Below, in pieces: positions 34,876 to 44,285 of a stretch of 64,000 bases of DNA. Position 1 is the first letter of the stretch. Each line of letters starts with the position of its first letter. The DNA is from Paenibacillus sp. NFR01 (GTDB lineage Bacteria; Bacillota; Bacilli; Paenibacillales; Paenibacillaceae), in the NCBI RefSeq assembly GCF_900111565.1, contig NZ_FOIK01000007.1, forward strand, positions 3,939 through 67,938. Direction: 5' to 3'. The notes under the pieces are model-generated. The model was not told the origin of the DNA and did not search any database. It saw only the letters and a program-made list of their open reading frames with translations. Made by a program: the position numbers and the translations under genes.

Positions 34876-35769
34876 ATGAAAACTGCGAGATTGATCTATA
34901 ACCCGACTTCAGGACGGGAAGAAATGAAAAGGCGACTCGCCGATATTTTGGACCGGCTGGACAAAGGCGGCATTGAAGCCTCTTGTCATGCCACGAGCGG
35001 TGAAGGCGATGCGACGGCAGCCGCTGCGGAAGCGGTAGAACGCGGCTGTTACGACCTGATTATTGCCGCCGGCGGCGATGGCACATTAAATGAAGTCATC
35101 AACGGGATGGCCGAGAAGCCAAACTGTCCTCCGCTTGGCGTACTGCCGCTGGGCACGACTAACGATTTTGCCCGGGCGATGGGGATTCCGAAGAATTGGG
35201 AGGATTCCTGCGACCTGATTCTCCGTCAGGAGTCGCGAATGATCGATCTCGGTAAAGCCAACGACCGTTATTTTATCAATATTGCGGGCGGCGGCAGCTT
35301 GACTGAGCTCACCTACGAGGTGCCGAGCCGGCTGAAGACGATGATGGGCCAGCTGGCCTATTATCTAAAGGGCATCGAGAAAATGGCCAGCCTCTCCCCG
35401 CAGGAGCTGTACATCCGCGCCAATGGCCAGGAGATGATCCACGGCGAATTTATGATGTTCCTGATCGCCAATACCAATTCGGTCGGCGGTTTCGAACGCC
35501 TTGCACCCGATGCGCGCATCGACGACGGCCTGTTTGACGTGTTGGCCATCAAAAAATGCAACCTCGCGGAATTCATCCGGCTGGTCACATTGACCATTCG
35601 CGGCGAACATCTGCAGGACAAAAAAGTCGTTTATTTCCGCACGGATGCGATGGAAGTAACCTCGCCGGGATATGTCCAGCTGAACCTGGACGGCGAGCTC
35701 GGCGGCACGCTGCCGGGGAATTTTCATATTTTGCCGCGGCATTTGGAGATTTTTGCGCATAATCATTAA
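34876..35769 (+). CDS. Diacylglycerol kinase (DgkB/YegS family)
   Basis: A 297-residue soluble lipid kinase with the NAD-kinase-like fold. The nucleotide loop GGDGTLNEVINGM lies at about residues 71-83, the start is RLIYNPTSGREEMKRRL, and LPLGTTNDFARAMGIP follows. DgkB of Gram-positive bacteria phosphorylates diacylglycerol to feed phosphatidic acid back into phospholipid synthesis, needed for lipoteichoic acid turnover. The length is normal. In Bacillus relatives the gene is often found close to the rlmD homologue, as here. Confidence 0.9.
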   Translation: MKTARLIYNPTSGREEMKRRLADILDRLDKGGIEASCHATSGEGDATAAAAEAVERGCYDLIIAAGGDGTLNEVINGMAEKPNCPPLGVLPLGTTNDFARAMGIPKNWEDSCDLILRQESRMIDLGKANDRYFINIAGGGSLTELTYEVPSRLKTMMGQLAYYLKGIEKMASLSPQELYIRANGQEMIHGEFMMFLIANTNSVGGFERLAPDARIDDGLFDVLAIKKCNLAEFIRLVTLTIRGEHLQDKKVVYFRTDAMEVTSPGYVQLNLDGELGGTLPGNFHILPRHLEIFAHNH

Positions 35770-35824
35770 GCAGCAGCGGAGTCGTTATTTTCGATTTTTT
35801 AATTTTATTTAGCGTAGTTACGGA

Positions 35825-35893
35825 CATGAGCGCCGTTATTTGCCCGAATCTCGGCCTTTTGGGCAGGTTGAGACGGGAATAACGGCGCTCATG
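35825..35893. repeat. Intergenic palindrome with AATAACGG motifs
   Basis: Arms CATGAGCGCCGTTATT (35825-35840) and AATAACGGCGCTCATG (35878-35893) are a perfect 16 bp inverted repeat. Related CGTTATT or AATAACGG words occur on both sides (near 35787 and 35928). No T-run follows. It is probably a dispersed intergenic repeat that may also insulate the lipid kinase gene from rlmD. Confidence 0.7.
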
Positions 35894-35979
35894 CCCGATA
35901 AAGGTATATATCCGGCGTTTTGAGCGAAATAACGGCTGTGGTGTTCTTAAGCCGTCAACGAAAGAAGTGAACAACGAAC

Positions 35980-37437
35980 ATGGCAAAACAACGCAGCAAT
36001 TCCGGCACGAACCGGGGACAACGTCCGCCGGCGGAGCTGGCCGGGCTGCCGGTAAATAAAAACGATGTGGTGATGCTGGAGATCATCGGCATGACCCATG
36101 AAGGCGAAGGGGTAGGCCGGGTAGAGGGCTTTACCCTTTTTGTGCAGGGCGCGCTTCCCGGGGAGAAGGTCCGGGCGAAGGTGCTCAAGACGAAGAAGCA
36201 GTATGGCTACGCCAAACTGCTGGAGCTGGTCGAGGCCAGTTCGGACCGCATCGGGCCGCCGTGCCCGATCTATGACCAATGCGGCGGCTGCCAGCTGCAG
36301 CATATGGACTACGCCGCCCAGCTGCGCTGGAAGCGGCAGCTTGTCGTGGACAACCTGGAGCGGATCGGGAAGCTGAAGGTGGCGCCGGTGGAGACTGCAG
36401 ACGCCGGTATTACCGTCCGCCCGACGCTCGGCATGGCCGAGCCGTGGCGCTACCGCAACAAGGCGCAGGTGCCGATCGGCGTAACCGAAGGCGGGCTCGT
36501 CGGCGGTTTCTACGCTCGCGGCAGCCACCGGATCATCGACATGGAGACGTGTCTCATCCAGCATGAGCATAACGATGCCGTCGTGGCGGCGGTTAAGGAC
36601 ATCGGACGCCAACTCGGCATCACTGCATATAACGAAGAAACTGGCCGCGGCCTGCTGCGCCACGTGGTGGTCAAGAAAGCTTTCCGCACCGGGGAGATGA
36701 TGCTCGTGCTCGTCACGAACGGGCGGGATATCCCGCATAAGGACGCCTGGATCGGCAGCATCCGGGAGCAGCTGCCGGACGTCGTAAGCATCTGCCAGAA
36801 CGTTAACACCCAGCGGACGAATGTGATTTTTGGCGATGATACCAAGGTGCTGTGGGGCCGTGAGGTCATCTATGACTACATCGGCGATGTGCAATTTGCG
36901 ATTTCGGCGCGTTCTTTCTATCAAGTGAACCCGGTGCAGACCGAGGTGCTGTACAGCAAAACTGTGGAATACGCCGGCCTGACCGGCCGCGAGACCGTCA
37001 TCGACGCCTACTGTGGAATCGGCACGATTTCGCTGTTCCTGGCCCAGCATGCCGGACAAGTCTACGGCGTCGAAATCGTCCGCGAAGCCATCGAAGACGC
37101 CCGCGCCAATGCCGTCCTTAACGGCATGAACAATGTAGAGTTCGAAGTCGGAGCGTCCGAGGATGTCATCCCGAAGTGGAAGGAACAAGGCATCACTCCG
37201 GACGTCATCGTCGTCGACCCGCCGCGCAAGGGTTGCGACCCGCGCCTGCTGGAGACGATCCTGCAAATGCAGCCGGAGCGCGTGGTGTATGTGTCGTGTA
37301 ATCCGTCGACACTGGCACGGGATCTGCGGGTGCTGGAGGATGGGGGATATAAGACCGTGGAGGTTACTCCGGTGGATATGTTCCCGCATACGGTGCATGT
37401 GGAGACGGTAGTTTCACTACAACGTCAAAATACGTAG
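35980..37437 (+). CDS. rlmD: 23S rRNA (uracil-5-)-methyltransferase
   Basis: A 485-residue RlmD/RlmCD-type enzyme that methylates 23S rRNA uracil (U1939, and also U747 in the Gram-positive dual enzyme). A basic N-terminus precedes a TRAM domain (about 25-88). The Fe-S cluster cysteines are Cys95, Cys101 and Cys104 in CPIYDQCGGCQLQ, with a fourth probably in METCLIQHE. The SAM-binding part has DAYCGIGTISLFLA, then VVDPPRKGCDP and the catalytic cysteine in VVYVSCNPSTLARDL. It is the last core gene before the AT-rich island. Confidence 0.93.
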   Translation: MAKQRSNSGTNRGQRPPAELAGLPVNKNDVVMLEIIGMTHEGEGVGRVEGFTLFVQGALPGEKVRAKVLKTKKQYGYAKLLELVEASSDRIGPPCPIYDQCGGCQLQHMDYAAQLRWKRQLVVDNLERIGKLKVAPVETADAGITVRPTLGMAEPWRYRNKAQVPIGVTEGGLVGGFYARGSHRIIDMETCLIQHEHNDAVVAAVKDIGRQLGITAYNEETGRGLLRHVVVKKAFRTGEMMLVLVTNGRDIPHKDAWIGSIREQLPDVVSICQNVNTQRTNVIFGDDTKVLWGREVIYDYIGDVQFAISARSFYQVNPVQTEVLYSKTVEYAGLTGRETVIDAYCGIGTISLFLAQHAGQVYGVEIVREAIEDARANAVLNGMNNVEFEVGASEDVIPKWKEQGITPDVIVVDPPRKGCDPRLLETILQMQPERVVYVSCNPSTLARDLRVLEDGGYKTVEVTPVDMFPHTVHVETVVSLQRQNT

Positions 37438-37755
37438 AAATCCTTGTATTTAGGCACTTTGTGAAGCATGGTGTTTAATAATGACGGTGAAAAAAGCCAA
37501 AATAAGCTACTCAAAAACTTCATCACTGTTAAAGTTGTAATTGATATGGAGTGTTGGAACATAAGAAAATAGAATAAAATTATCTATAACAATTAAAAAT
37601 GGATCTGATCCACTATAATAAATTTGAAATCACCAACGACGATCGAATGGGAATAATCAAGCGACACTCTATACACTGAATTTTATGCTGTTTAGGTAAA
37701 ACTCATAAGACTTTCTGAGAGCAAAATTCTTTTGAATTGTCTCCAAGATTGTCGC

Positions 37756-37796
37756 CAAAAACTCTCGCCGAATGATTATCGGTGGGAGTTTTTATT
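37756..37796 (+). terminator. Terminator-like hairpin downstream of rlmD
   Basis: Arms AAAAACTCTCGCCGA and TCGGTGGGAGTTTTT pair with two imperfections around a short AT loop; the T-run belongs to the 3' arm. It lies 320 bp after rlmD. Confidence 0.7.
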
Positions 37797-38022
37797 TAAG
37801 CTTTAGCCGGTTGAGTGCATGAACGCGCGAAACATAAAACCACCTGCTATTGAAGTGCCCCCTTAAAGATAGACATTATCTAACTATTGAAGGTGCAGTT
37901 CATTGGACAGGTGGTTCTGATTATGGCTGAAAATGTAGACAGATTGGAGACATGTGATTGCAGGAGAAGGATCTACTGAAGTATTGTATACAGATGACAA
38001 AAATACAAGTCGAATCCAGTCA

Positions 38023-38037
38023 CGACACATGTGGAGT
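38023..38037 (+). repeat. Left copy of the 15 bp direct repeat flanking the island
   Basis: CGACACATGTGGAGT occurs here and again at 47784-47798 in the same orientation, with GTCAC just upstream of both. The two copies bracket the decayed methyltransferase, the type I system, the recombinase fragment and the nuclease gene. Confidence 0.6.
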
Positions 38038-38308
38038 CGGTCATATTGATGGTTCGTAAACGAGATGTGGAAAGTTCGCTTAACTTATCGATGTGTGTTC
38101 GATAATGAGTAAATCTGAAGGGGGAGTGCAAGGTGCATTACCTCTTTTTTCTCGACATCAAATCCCATTATATTTGAATAACAAAATATCCACATCTAGC
38201 TCTCATTGTAGTACACTAGTCGTATTATAGAGAGGTTATGTCTTAATTTAATTACTCCCAATATATTTTGGACAGAAACGAGCTTCTTAGAAACGGGGGA
38301 ATTACAAT

Positions 38309-38602
38309 ATGAGATTAATAGATTTGTTTGCTGGGCTTGGTGGCTTTCATCTAAACTTAAGTAACCTAGGACATACATACGTTTTTGCACTCTCGAAACA
38401 TTGATATCGAGCCACATGGGGATATAAGAAAAATAAAAGTGGGGGTTCCTTGTCAACCGTTTTCAAAGGATGGTGAACAAAACGGTTTTCAAGAAGAAAA
38501 GTCAGGAAACTTGGTTTACCGCATATTAAAAGTGTTGAGATATCATAAGCCAAACTCCCTAACTGTGGATAATGTTCCAACTTTACAGAACATGAGGGGA
38601 TA
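38309..38602 (+). pseudogene. Decayed cytosine-C5 DNA methyltransferase
   Basis: A new start (ATG 38309 behind GGGGGAAT) opens with MRLIDLFAGLGGFHLNL, motif I (SAM binding) of Dcm-type enzymes, but the frame stops after about 30 codons. In another frame, GDIRKIKVGVPCQPFSKDG carries motif IV with the catalytic Pro-Cys, then GNLVYRILKVLRYHKPNSLTVDNVPTL, where the ENV of motif VI has become DNV. Segments between motifs I and IV and the whole C-terminal target recognition part are missing. It is therefore a non-functional remnant of a type II methyltransferase replaced by or joined to the type I system. Confidence 0.85.
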
Positions 38603-38693
38603 GCAATAGAGCATAACACTATTATTCCTTATTCGATAATCTTTTTGCCGGTGAAGAATTCAGGAAAAATCTTAATTACGGGGGATTAAGCAA

Positions 38694-41600
38694 ATGAACC
38701 ACGAAGCCCAAACAGAAAAGAGTTTCATTGAAATCTTAACTCAAAGGGAAAACCAATGGACATATCGTGATGATATAAAGACCGAAGCTGCTATGTGGGA
38801 TAATTTGCGAAGACATATCAATCGTATTAACTTGGCGCGACTGGACGGTGTGCCGCTTACAGACAAAGAGTTCGAACAGTTAAAAGTTGAATTTATGAGA
38901 CTGACAGCTACTCCCTTTAACGCTTCTCAATGGCTACGAGGCGAAAATGGTGTTGCCGCCATTCATATTGAGCGAGAAGATGTGAAACGTGGCAGGGTGT
39001 CGCTTGTGCTATTCAGCAATAAGGATATTGCTGGCGGCATTTCAAGCTATGAAGTTGTAAATCAAATTAAGCCGCATACAAATACTGATATGCGTGGCGA
39101 TGTAACCCTACTGATAAATGGCTTGCCGATTATTCATGTTGAATTAAAAGCTGAATCTGCCAAAGATGGTTATATGCAAGCGTTCGAGCAGATACAACGG
39201 TATGCAGAAGCTGGATTTTTTGATGGCATTTTTGCGACCACCCAAATTTTTGTAGTTAGTAACAAAGTATCTACAAAATACTTTGCACGTCCTGGAGCCA
39301 ACACATCTAAAGCCTTTGAAGCGGCAAAGAAATTCCTGTTCAACTGGAGAACGTCGGATAATGAGCCTATCGAAAATCTTTACGATTTCACAAGGCAGGT
39401 TTTGAGTATTCCTTCTGCCCACGAATTGATTAGCAAATTCACTGTTTTGGTGGACGATCAGAAAAGCCAAAAGTTTTTAATGGTTCTAAGACCGTACCAA
39501 GTCCACGCTATTCAAAAGATTATCGGTCAAGCGGCGAAGCATGAGGGAGGTTTTGTTTGGCACGCCACCGGCTCAGGGAAAACAATAACAAGTTTTGTGG
39601 CAACCAGACTTTTAGCACAAATATCCATCGGCGTAGACCGTACCGTTATGGTTGTTGATAGAACAGATTTAGACAGCCAAACCAAAGATGAGTTTAATAA
39701 ATTTGCATCTGAGTTCCACACAGGGTTGGCATCGGGCAATGTTAAAGATAATGCGCTTATTGTCGGCGTTGATAATCAACGTCAACTTAGCAATAGCCTA
39801 TTAAGCAATAAAAATAACAACACCATTATCGTCACAACCATTCAAAAATTGAGTGCGGCCGTCAGAGGTGCTAAAGAAACGGAAAACAATAAATTCGAGA
39901 AGCTTAAAAGCGAACATATTGTTTTTGTGGTGGATGAGTGCCATCGTGCAGTCAGCGATGAGCAGATGAAAGAAATTAAAAAGCTCCTGCCTAACTCAAC
40001 ATGGTTCGGCTTAACTGGCACGCCAATTTTTGAGGAGAACCAAAAACAAGAAAACGGAACATTCGCAAGAACAACACAACAACAGTATGGAAACTTACTC
40101 CATGCCTACACAACGAAAAATGCTATGGACGATAACTCCGTTTTGAACTTCCAAGTGGAGTACCATTGCCTATTAGATGAGGATAGCAAAGCAGAATTTT
40201 TGTACAGAACGGTAAAAGGAAAATACCCGAAGCTTGATCCTATCAAAAAACTTGCCGACATGACAGAAATTGAAAAAGAGGAGCTGCAAGACAGAGAGTT
40301 ATTTGTGCGTGATGAATATATTGAAGCGATGCTTAAAAAAATATTCAAGCGCCAATCCGTGATAGAGCGTTTCAAGGTGATAAACGGATACCCGACTATG
40401 AGTGCTGTTTTAACAACACACTCTATCGCTCAAGCTAAGCGTATTTATCACAAGCTACAAGAAATGAGAAGTAGTGGAATTTTGTTAAATGGACGAGAGT
40501 TAGATGAACGCCACACGCTTCGTGACCCTGATTTTCCGAGAGTGACAATCACTTACTCCACTAGCGAAACTCAAGGTGAGATGAACGAAGCGCAAGCAGA
40601 AGTCAATGCCATTATGCAGGAATACAACACTGTTTTTGGTACGAATTACACAGATACCGATCAGTTTAACAAAAATATTAATAATCGTTTAGCAAGAAAA
40701 GACGCTCAGTATCAAAAGGACGGAAAATGGCTTGATATGGTTATTGTAGTTGACCGACTGCTGACAGGATTTGACGCGCCTACGATACAGACTTTGTATG
40801 TTGACCGAGAACTGAAATATCAAAAGCTGCTACAGGCATTTTCACGCACAAATCGTATTGCACCTGGCAAAGAGCATGGCATCGTGGTATCGTTCCGAAA
40901 ACCTGCTACTATGCGAAAAAATGTAGAGGATGCCATTCGACTTTTTACGAACCAACAGCAAAATTGGGAAGCCTTAGTGCCACAAGAATATGCTGAAGTA
41001 AAAGCCGCATTTTTAACGGCACATGAGGAACTTCAACAAGCAAAAGACGATCTGAAAGACGACCCAAATAATATAAAAAAGAAGATTGCACAAGTAAGAG
41101 CCTATCAAAAACTTGAAAAAATTCAAAGAGCCATGAAAAGCTATGAGAATTATCAAGAAGATTTTGAGGAAATTGAACATATAGTGAAGGTTCTTCCCGA
41201 AGAAAAGGGACATTGTGAAAATCTAAAAGCTGAAATTCGAGCCGAGTTAGAGGATCAAACTGGGGATGAGATGGAAAGCTTGCTCCAAGACATCGAATTT
41301 ACGAGCGGACAAAGGGCTGTGCATGAGGAACGCATTGATAGCTTCTATATAAATCAGCTTCTGAACAGATATCAGAAGTCTTCGGACAAAACAGATAAAT
41401 ATGATTTGCGCGGAAAAATTATGAAAGAGATTAATACAAAGCCCGCATCCGTTCAGGCAATATATAATGCCATATTAGACGACATTGACAACAATCGACC
41501 GACAAAGGATTGGACGGCATATTTCGCTGATGAGATTGATTATATACTACAGAATACTGCTGGAATATTGAAAGTGCCTGTCGCTAACCTGCAAACTAGC

Positions 41601-41789
41601 TTTAACGAATATCGCCCAAGTAGCGGGGTTGTACCTTTTATCAATGTAATAAGCGAAGCGTCAGGGTTAAGCAAGGAAAATTTTGAAGCTATGTTTAACG
41701 AAAAATACAGAAAGCGTCTTCTCGTTATAGAGCATTATTGGAAAACTGTGTTAGATGAAAAATTAGTACCTCTAAGAGATGAGTGTTAG
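38694..41789 (+). CDS. hsdR: Type I restriction enzyme R subunit
   Basis: A 1031-residue endonuclease/translocase subunit. The N-terminal nuclease domain has the PD-(D/E)XK residues Asp136, Glu150 and Lys152 (PIIHVELKAES). The SF2 motor has Walker A at 291-297 (ATGSGKT), the DECH box at 414-417, and LTGTPIFEE (motif III). A helical C-terminal region with long charged helices (about 780-850) binds the methylase core. With HsdM and HsdS it cleaves unmodified foreign DNA far from its recognition site. GGGGGATT precedes the ATG. The gene is clearly AT-richer than the flanking chromosome. Confidence 0.95.
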   Translation: MNHEAQTEKSFIEILTQRENQWTYRDDIKTEAAMWDNLRRHINRINLARLDGVPLTDKEFEQLKVEFMRLTATPFNASQWLRGENGVAAIHIEREDVKRGRVSLVLFSNKDIAGGISSYEVVNQIKPHTNTDMRGDVTLLINGLPIIHVELKAESAKDGYMQAFEQIQRYAEAGFFDGIFATTQIFVVSNKVSTKYFARPGANTSKAFEAAKKFLFNWRTSDNEPIENLYDFTRQVLSIPSAHELISKFTVLVDDQKSQKFLMVLRPYQVHAIQKIIGQAAKHEGGFVWHATGSGKTITSFVATRLLAQISIGVDRTVMVVDRTDLDSQTKDEFNKFASEFHTGLASGNVKDNALIVGVDNQRQLSNSLLSNKNNNTIIVTTIQKLSAAVRGAKETENNKFEKLKSEHIVFVVDECHRAVSDEQMKEIKKLLPNSTWFGLTGTPIFEENQKQENGTFARTTQQQYGNLLHAYTTKNAMDDNSVLNFQVEYHCLLDEDSKAEFLYRTVKGKYPKLDPIKKLADMTEIEKEELQDRELFVRDEYIEAMLKKIFKRQSVIERFKVINGYPTMSAVLTTHSIAQAKRIYHKLQEMRSSGILLNGRELDERHTLRDPDFPRVTITYSTSETQGEMNEAQAEVNAIMQEYNTVFGTNYTDTDQFNKNINNRLARKDAQYQKDGKWLDMVIVVDRLLTGFDAPTIQTLYVDRELKYQKLLQAFSRTNRIAPGKEHGIVVSFRKPATMRKNVEDAIRLFTNQQQNWEALVPQEYAEVKAAFLTAHEELQQAKDDLKDDPNNIKKKIAQVRAYQKLEKIQRAMKSYENYQEDFEEIEHIVKVLPEEKGHCENLKAEIRAELEDQTGDEMESLLQDIEFTSGQRAVHEERIDSFYINQLLNRYQKSSDKTDKYDLRGKIMKEINTKPASVQAIYNAILDDIDNNRPTKDWTAYFADEIDYILQNTAGILKVPVANLQTSFNEYRPSSGVVPFINVISEASGLSKENFEAMFNEKYRKRLLVIEHYWKTVLDEKLVPLRDEC

Positions 41790-41801
41790 GGTGGCGATGA
41801 T

Positions 41802-42641
41802 ATGGATTTGAGTAAATTATTGCGAAAACCGCCAGCGGAGGATTACCAACAAGTTGACACGTTCTGGTTTCCAGAAGAAAGGGAAGACTATGAATATAGT
41901 GATGAAAATGAGGATGATACCTCCCTGTTAATTGGGCAACATATAATTTTAGAGGCTGGACAAGTATCTTTGAACTACTACTGCACAGAATGTGAGGACT
42001 TACGCACTTTTAACTCTAATAAAGAGCAAGGGCTTCGAGGAATTATTGTAAATAAACAAGTAATTAGCATTGATTGCATTTTGCAATGCAATTGTGGTTC
42101 AGTTGTCCATACTTGGTTTTTAGTCGAAGCCGAAGAGGATATTCGGTATCAGTCACCTAGAGTACGCATATTGCATTTTAGAGAAAAATTAACCGAACGT
42201 GTGAAATTACAATCTGAGAAATACGGTGAGTTTAGCGATTGGCTCGAAAAAGCAAACCGAGCACACAGAGATGGACTTGGTTCAGGTGCAATTATTTATC
42301 TAAGAAAAATATATGAATCTATAACCTACAGCATTGCAAATGCCAATAACATTCCTCTTTATAGGGGGAATGGAAACAGACGCTTTTTTTCTGACATACT
42401 GAAAGAGGTGGATGAGCAGCACTCAATTATCCCAGTGTCTTTCTCGGCAAATAGATATAAGCTCTTCAGCCAACTCAGCGAAATAATACATGGCGATGGA
42501 AGTGAGGAAGATGCACTTGAATATTTCGGGGCGCTGTATACATTAGTCACAAGCGTGTTAGATAATGTAACCCGGAAAGAAGAGTTAAAAAGTGCCGTAC
42601 AGAAATTCAACTGGTCTACGAATAATGTCAGTACAAATTAG
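41802..42641 (+). CDS. Unrecognised gene inside the type I operon (DUF4145-like C-half)
   Basis: A 279-residue protein between hsdR and hsdM, 12 bp after hsdR and 56 bp before hsdM. The N-terminal half has an acidic stretch (EEREDYEYSDENEDD, 26-40) and a possible zinc ribbon: Cys61-x2-Cys64 and Cys96-x-Cys98. The C-terminal half is helical, with HRDGLGSGAIIYLRKIYESI and LFSQLSEIIHGDGSEEDALE, recalling DUF4145-type modules often fused to or near restriction enzymes. It is not an antirestriction or methylase subunit that I know. Its position suggests that it assists or controls the HsdRMS complex. Confidence 0.7.
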   Translation: MDLSKLLRKPPAEDYQQVDTFWFPEEREDYEYSDENEDDTSLLIGQHIILEAGQVSLNYYCTECEDLRTFNSNKEQGLRGIIVNKQVISIDCILQCNCGSVVHTWFLVEAEEDIRYQSPRVRILHFREKLTERVKLQSEKYGEFSDWLEKANRAHRDGLGSGAIIYLRKIYESITYSIANANNIPLYRGNGNRRFFSDILKEVDEQHSIIPVSFSANRYKLFSQLSEIIHGDGSEEDALEYFGALYTLVTSVLDNVTRKEELKSAVQKFNWSTNNVSTN

Positions 42642-42697
42642 TGTTTGTGTCTGCAACCAACTTTCAAATAATCTGTCTATAGGAAGGAAGTAAATAT

Positions 42698-44275
42698 ATG
42701 AGTCGTTTAGAGCAACAACTATGGGCAAGCGCAGATATTCTTAGAGGGAAAATGGATGCGAGCGAATATAAAAACTATTTGCTCGGTCTTGTTTTCTATA
42801 AGTATCTTTCTGATTTAGAGTTACGCGCTGTGTACGAAGAAGCAAACGGAAAGCCCGATGAATACCCATCTCGTGATATACAATTTGCCGAGCTTATGGA
42901 TTGGTTTAACGATGATGCCGAAGAATTAAAGAATACGATGCGCCGCAAACTCGGGTATTTCATAGAGCCGCAATATCTGTTTTTCATGCTCCGTAATAAA
43001 GCATCACAATATGAATTTCAAATAGTTGATTTGCAGAGTGCCTTTATCGAACTTTCTCGTCAAGGCGAAAATTTTGAAAGCTTGTTCGATGATGTTGACT
43101 TAAACTCAACGAAGCTTGGATCACACGCACAGCAAAAAAGTACAACCATTATGGAAGTTATAAAAACTTTGGATGAGATAGACTTATTTGGGCATGAAGG
43201 TGACGTTATTGGGGATGCTTATGAATACCTTATCGCCCAATTTGCCGCAGGCGCAGGCAAGAAAGCGGGAGAGTTCTATACCCCGCAAGCTGTTTCAAAA
43301 ATCATTTCAGAGATTGTTAGTATCGGGCAAGAGGAACTAGCACCATTCCATATTTACGACCCCGCTATGGGTTCGGGTTCGCTGATGTTGAATATCCGTC
43401 AGTTTCTAAGCAATCCCGATAAGGTGTATTATCACGGACAGGAGCTAAACACCACCACTTACAACCTTGCTCGAATGAACCTGATTCTACACAACGTTAA
43501 CCGTGAGCAAATGCGGCTCAATAATGGCGATACTTTAGATGCAGACTGGCCGACAAACGAGCCTTTCCTTTTTAACGCTGTTGTTATGAATCCTCCGTAC
43601 TCTGCGAATTGGAGTGCTTCAGATAAGTTTTTAAGTGACCCACGTTTTGAACGCTATGGAAAACTTGCACCAAAATCTAAAGCCGACTTTGCGTTTTTGC
43701 TCCATGGCTATTACCACCTAAAAGACAGTGGTACGATGGGAATTGTACTGCCGCATGGTGTTCTGTTCCGTGGTGCTGCCGAGGGTGTCATTCGCAAGGT
43801 GCTTCTTGAAATAGGCGCAATAGTCGCTGTAATTGGCTTGCCCGCTAACATTTTCTATGGAACGGGCATACCAACTGTTGTTCTTATCTTGAAGAAAAAC
43901 CGTGCAAGTCGTGATGTGCTTTTCATTGATGCTTCTAATGATTATGAAAAGCAGAAGAACCAAAACACCTTACGCCAGCAAGATATCCTGAAAATTGTGG
44001 ATGCCTATAAAAGGCGTGAGAACATTGTGAAATACGCACATTTAGCAAATTTTGATGAAATAGTGGCGAATGACTACAATCTCAACATTCCTCGCTATAT
44101 AGATACCTTTGAGGAAGAAGAACAAATCGACATTGTAGCACTTGGACGTGAAATGGCTGACTTAAATTTGCAAATAAAGAAAAAAGAAACGGATTTCTTA
44201 GCCTTGCTTGATGAGCTTGCTGTGACTGACGAAACGAAAGAGCTAATCGAAGCTACAAAGCGGATTTTTGTGTGA
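42698..44275 (+). CDS. hsdM: Type I restriction-modification M subunit
   Basis: A 525-residue adenine-N6 methyltransferase subunit. The N-terminal helical domain (LWASADILRGKMDASEYKNY) precedes the SAM-binding motif I at residue 221 (DPAMGSGSLML) and the catalytic NPPY at 298-301. AGEFYTPQAVSKII is the typical linker. Two HsdM with one HsdS form the methylase, which protects host DNA. AAGGAAGT precedes the ATG; the gene ends 10 bp before hsdS. Confidence 0.96.
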   Translation: MSRLEQQLWASADILRGKMDASEYKNYLLGLVFYKYLSDLELRAVYEEANGKPDEYPSRDIQFAELMDWFNDDAEELKNTMRRKLGYFIEPQYLFFMLRNKASQYEFQIVDLQSAFIELSRQGENFESLFDDVDLNSTKLGSHAQQKSTTIMEVIKTLDEIDLFGHEGDVIGDAYEYLIAQFAAGAGKKAGEFYTPQAVSKIISEIVSIGQEELAPFHIYDPAMGSGSLMLNIRQFLSNPDKVYYHGQELNTTTYNLARMNLILHNVNREQMRLNNGDTLDADWPTNEPFLFNAVVMNPPYSANWSASDKFLSDPRFERYGKLAPKSKADFAFLLHGYYHLKDSGTMGIVLPHGVLFRGAAEGVIRKVLLEIGAIVAVIGLPANIFYGTGIPTVVLILKKNRASRDVLFIDASNDYEKQKNQNTLRQQDILKIVDAYKRRENIVKYAHLANFDEIVANDYNLNIPRYIDTFEEEEQIDIVALGREMADLNLQIKKKETDFLALLDELAVTDETKELIEATKRIFV

Positions 44276-44285
44276 GGTGGTGGAG

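Larger units (their letters stand above)
37438..38308. other. AT-rich non-coding left flank of the restriction island
   Basis: No intact gene in 870 bp. A terminator lies at 37756-37796. A 79 bp stretch bounded by a 9 bp inverted repeat (AACCACCTG 37838-37846, CAGGTGGTT 37908-37916) resembles the end of an insertion sequence. From about 37955 a short open frame ending at 38054 (it contains SSHDTCGVGHIDGS) looks like a coding remnant. It includes the left copy of the 15 bp flanking repeat. Confidence 0.6.
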
